DNA of 64,000 nucleotides, taken from Aristolochia californica. Lineage: Eukaryota; Streptophyta; Magnoliopsida; Piperales; Aristolochiaceae. The stretch lies in the NCBI GenBank assembly GCA_029961685.1, contig JARWKL010000002.1:23900908-23964907 (forward strand). Reading direction: 5' to 3'. Under the pieces are notes generated by a model, which ran no database searches, had not been told where the DNA came from, and was given only the letters and a program-made list of their open reading frames with translations. The translations under genes and the position numbers were made by a program. Shown here piece by piece: positions 61,281-64,000 of this stretch; within the stretch, counting starts at the first letter, position 1; each line of letters begins with the position of its first letter.

Positions 61281-64000
61281 TGGATATTTATTAGAGCCAA
61301 ACAATCTACTTTTTGACTATCCTTAAAAATCACATATACTTTTTGGAATTATCTCTCTCAGCATTTGTGCATTTCCATTTTGGATGTTCAAATTGTTTTT
61401 CAGATCCAAACTTGAGTTTTCACTCTCCCATTTTTCTCGTAAACAAAAAAGATATAACGGAAATAGATCGCAGCAAAATGAAAATTTTAGAGTTCATGTA
61501 TGCAAAAAAAATTGAAAACTATATTAAGTGTATGTGAAGAAAATTATTTCTCGCACTAAAAATGAACTCCAAAGTTTTGTTATCCATGTTTGGGAAATTC
61601 CACTTGTACAACCCTTAATAATTGCTTGGTTGAATTTTATAGGAAAGAGAATTCTAACTGATCCTAACACATTTTAAATGTAGTGGATATGCATGCCAGA
61701 AACATGTTGAGGATTCTAGTGACCTAGTGACCCAAAAATTTCAAGCAATAGAAAAAATTAAATTCTCAAGTTAACGTGTAGTTGGAAATTTACTTGAACC
61801 AAACAACCCACTTTTTGCCTATCCTTAAAAATCCCAGATACTTTTTGGAATTATCTCTTTCAGTATTTATGCATTTCCATTTTGGATGTTCAAATTCTTT
61901 TTCTGATCCAAACATTAGTTTTCACTCTCCCATTTTTCTTGTAAACAAAAAAGATATAAGGCAAATAGGTCGCAACAAAATAAAAATTTTGGAGTTCATT
62001 TATGCAAAAAAATTTGAAAACTATAATAAATGTAAGTGAAAAAATTATCTCACGCACAAAAAGTGAACTCCAAAGTTTTGTTATCAATGTTTTGGAAATT
62101 CCACTAGTACAACCCCTAATAATAGCTAGGTAGAATATTTTAGGAAAGAGACTTCTAATTGATCCTATCATGTTTTAAATGTGGTGGATATGCATGCTAG
62201 AAACATGGTGAGGATGCAAGTGACCTAATGATCCAAACATTTCGAAGAGTATAAAAAATTAAATTCGCAAGTTAACCTATAGTTGGATATTTACTAGAGC
62301 AAAACAACCAACTTTTTTCCTATCATTAAAAATCCTAGATAAATTTTGGAATTATCTCTCTCTGCATTTGTGGATTTCCATTTTGGATGATCAATTTTTT
62401 TTTCAGATCCAAACTTGAGTTTTCACTCTCCCATTATTCTCGTAAACAAAAAAGATATAAGGAAAATAGATCGCAACAAAATGAAAATTTTAGAGTTCAT
62501 GTATGCAAAAAAATTTGAAAACTATAATAAATGTAGGTGAAAAAAATTATTTCATGCACTAAAAGTGAACTCCAAACTTTTGTTTTTCATGTTTCGGAAA
62601 TTCCACTAGTGCAACCCCTAATAATAGCTTGATCGAATATTATAGGAAAGAGACTTCTAACGGATCCTAACATATTTTATATGTGGTGGATATACATGCC
62701 AGAAACATGTTGAGGATGCAAATGACCTAATGAACAAAAAGTTTCAATGAGAAGAAAAAATTAAATTCTAAAGTTAAAGTGTTGTTGGATATTTACGAGA
62801 GCCAAACAATCAACTTTTTCCCTATCCTTAAAAATCACAGATACTTTTTGGAATTCTCTCTCTCAGCATTTGTGCATTTCCATTTTGGATGTTCAAATGT
62901 TTTTTCAGATCCAAACTTGAGTTTTCACTCTCCCATTTTTCTCGTAAACAAAAAAGATATAAGGCAAATAGATCGCAACAAAATAAAAATTTTAGAGTTC
63001 AAGTACGCAAAAAAAATTGAAAACTATAATAAAAGTAAGTAAAGAAAATTGTTTCATGCACTAAAAGTGAACTCCAAAGTTTTGTTATCCATGTTGGGGA
63101 AACACCACTAGTACAACCCCTACTAATAGCTTGGTGGAATTATGTAGGAAAGAGACTTCTAACTGATCCTAAAATGTTTTAAATGTGGTGGAGATGCATG
63201 CCATAAACATATTAAGGATGCAACTGACCTAATGATCCAAAAATTTCAAGGTGTAGAAAAAATTAAATTTTCAAGTTAACGTCCGGTTGGATATTTACCA
63301 GACCCAAACAACCAGCTTTTTGCCTATCCTTAAAAATCACATATACCTTTTGGAATTATCTCTCTCAGCATATGTGCATTTCCATTTAAGATGTTCAAAT
63401 TTTTTTTCAGATTCAAACTTGAGTTTTCACTTTCCCATTTTTCTTGTAAACAAAAAAGATATAAGGCAAATAGATCGCAAAAAAATGAAAATTTTAGAGT
63501 TCATGTATGCAAAAAATTTGAAAACTATAATAAATGTAAGTGAAGAAAATTATTTCACGCACTAAAAGTGAACTCCAAAGTTTTGTTATCCATATTTGGG
63601 AAATTCCACTAGTATAACCACTAAAAATAGCTAGGTGGAATTTTATAGGAAAGAGACTTCTAACTGATCCTAACATGTTTTAAATATGGTGGATATGCAC
63701 GCCAGAAAAATGTTGAGGATGCAAGTAACCAAAGATTCCAAGGTGTAGAAAAAATTAAATTCTCAAGTTAACGTCTGGTTGGATATTTAGCAAAGCAAAA
63801 CAACCCACTTTTTGCCTATCCTTAAAAATCATGAATACTTTTTGGAATTATCTCTCTCAGCATTTGTGCATTTCCATTTTGGAAGTTCAAATTTTTTTTT
63901 AGATCCAAACTTGAGTTTTCACTCTCCCATTTTTCTCGTAAACAAAAAAGATATAAGGCAAATAGATTGCAACAAAATGAAAATTTTAGAGTTCATGTAC

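Larger units (their letters stand above)
1..64000. repeat. Tandem satellite DNA array, ~495-503 bp monomer, fills the window
   Basis: Every stretch I read aligns to one ~500-bp unit. Landmarks in plus-orientation order from the phase marker ACGAG are: GTGAAAACTCAAG, an A8 tract then TTTGAACATCC, GAGAGATAATTCC, GGCAAAAAGTGGG, CCAACCAC, GATTTTTTCTACTCC, ATCCTCAACATG, GGCATGCAT, CATGTTAGGATC, CTATTATTAGGGG, GTACTAGTGGAATTTCC, CATGGATAACAAAACC, TTTTAGTGCGTG, TTCAAATTTTTTTGC, GAACTCTAAAATTTTC and TTGCGATCTATTTGCC. About 130 copies are present, complete or internally deleted, with no foreign sequence between them. No promoter, tRNA, rRNA or transposon hallmark is visible, and no gap over 300 bases lacks the repeat. 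Family behaviour (known): arrays of this kind build centromeric or heterochromatic blocks in eukaryotes. I do not recognise the named family. Confidence 0.97.
54381..64000 (-). repeat. Satellite subfamily C block (~500-bp monomers, minus orientation)
   Basis: About 19 monomers read as the reverse complement of A and B. The marker, here seen as CTCGT or a variant, lies at 54546, 55046, 55549, 56042, 56527, 56993, 57495, 57994, 58497, 58998, 59510, 60002, 60505, 61000, 61436, 61939, 62440, 62941, 63443 and 63935. C shares with B the inserted segment (seen as TTAACGTGTGG), the ACTTTGG state and AAAACATG. It shares with A the ATCCACCACATTT segment and, in most copies, the four-G run. Its own marker is GTGAACTCC, where A and B read TGAACTCC after an A run (TTCACTTTTAGTG against TTCATTTTTAGTG). 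C is therefore either an intermediate or a recombinant class. Repeated open frames switch to the plus strand here, as expected from the inversion. Confidence 0.92.

Noticed and set aside
1..64000. Dozens of 60-110 residue open reading frames as protein genes
   Set aside because: They are the same few frames of one repeat, with shifting starts, frameshifts and stops between copies. There is no recognisable domain, and the frames span monomer variants without constraint.
1..64000. CRISPR array
   Set aside because: The unit is ~500 bases and repeats along its entire length. There are no short constant repeats alternating with unique spacers, and no cas-like genes.
1..64000. CENP-B box in the monomer
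   Set aside because: No motif with the TTCG...CGGG core is conserved in the consensus. The occasional TTCG comes from sporadic substitutions.
1..64000. Telomeric or rDNA spacer repeats
   Set aside because: No short G-rich telomere motif in tandem and no rRNA-like sequence was seen.
1..64000. LTR retrotransposon or its tandem LTRs as the source of the array
   Set aside because: No primer-binding site, polypurine tract, TG...CA boundaries or polymerase domains were found. The period is regular without internal coding parts.
1..64000. Assignment to a named species or published satellite family
   Set aside because: I do not recognise the monomer with certainty. A similarity search of the consensus would be needed.
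1..64000. Smaller internal repeat (for example three ~165-base subunits) inside the monomer
   Set aside because: The thirds of the consensus do not align to each other by eye beyond short A/T tracts and weak likeness between GGGTTGTTTGG and GGGTTGTACTAG.

Overview
The whole 64 kb window is one uninterrupted, A+T-rich satellite DNA array (about 70% A+T by eye). I see no gene, RNA gene, transposon or unique-sequence island. About 130 monomers follow each other head to tail. I used the short motif ACGAG (in the context GTTTACGAGAAAAATGGG) as a phase marker. It recurs every 493-498 bases in the left two thirds, every ~503 bases in the next block, and every ~500 bases, in reverse orientation, in the last 9.6 kb. 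This looks like centromeric, pericentromeric or other constitutive heterochromatin of a eukaryote. A monomer near 500 bp, no coding capacity and decay of CpG sites are most familiar from plant satellites, but the sequence alone does not identify the species.

Layout: (1) 1-40,860, subfamily A, ~495-bp monomers in the plus orientation (orientation is an arbitrary convention). (2) 40,861-54,380, subfamily B, ~503-bp monomers in the same orientation. They gained a GTTAAC-containing insertion after CCAACCAC and carry a distinct GGATACCACACTT segment. (3) 54,381-64,000, subfamily C, ~500-bp monomers in the opposite orientation, mixing A-like and B-like diagnostic positions plus one of its own. The B-to-C change and the orientation switch fall on the same base, at 54,380/54,381, giving a near-palindromic junction with a 37-nt spacer.

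Inside this framework monomer variants recur in a fixed order (higher-order repeats, HORs): a two-monomer block copied at 1,980 bp (1-2,960); an m1-m2-m3 trimer (3,967-5,934); an x-type pentamer of ~2,457 bp (7,910-17,067) with an inserted y trimer; an a-b dimer of ~971 bp (about 21,110-23,780); a z-w pair seen at 17.6, 31.2 and 33.2 kb; a b1-b2-b3 trimer of ~1,505 bp (41,211-46,731); and a run of near-identical single monomers (57,540-58,600). A multi-monomer block at 17.5-19.5 kb reappears at 26.4-29.2 kb. Several monomers look like crossover products, and at least seven deletions sit at short direct repeats. Together these point to array evolution by unequal exchange, conversion and replication slippage.

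The many 60-110 residue open frames are repeats of the same few frames of the monomer. They run mainly on the minus strand before 54.38 kb and on the plus strand after it, and they carry frameshifts and stops from copy to copy. I do not annotate them as genes.
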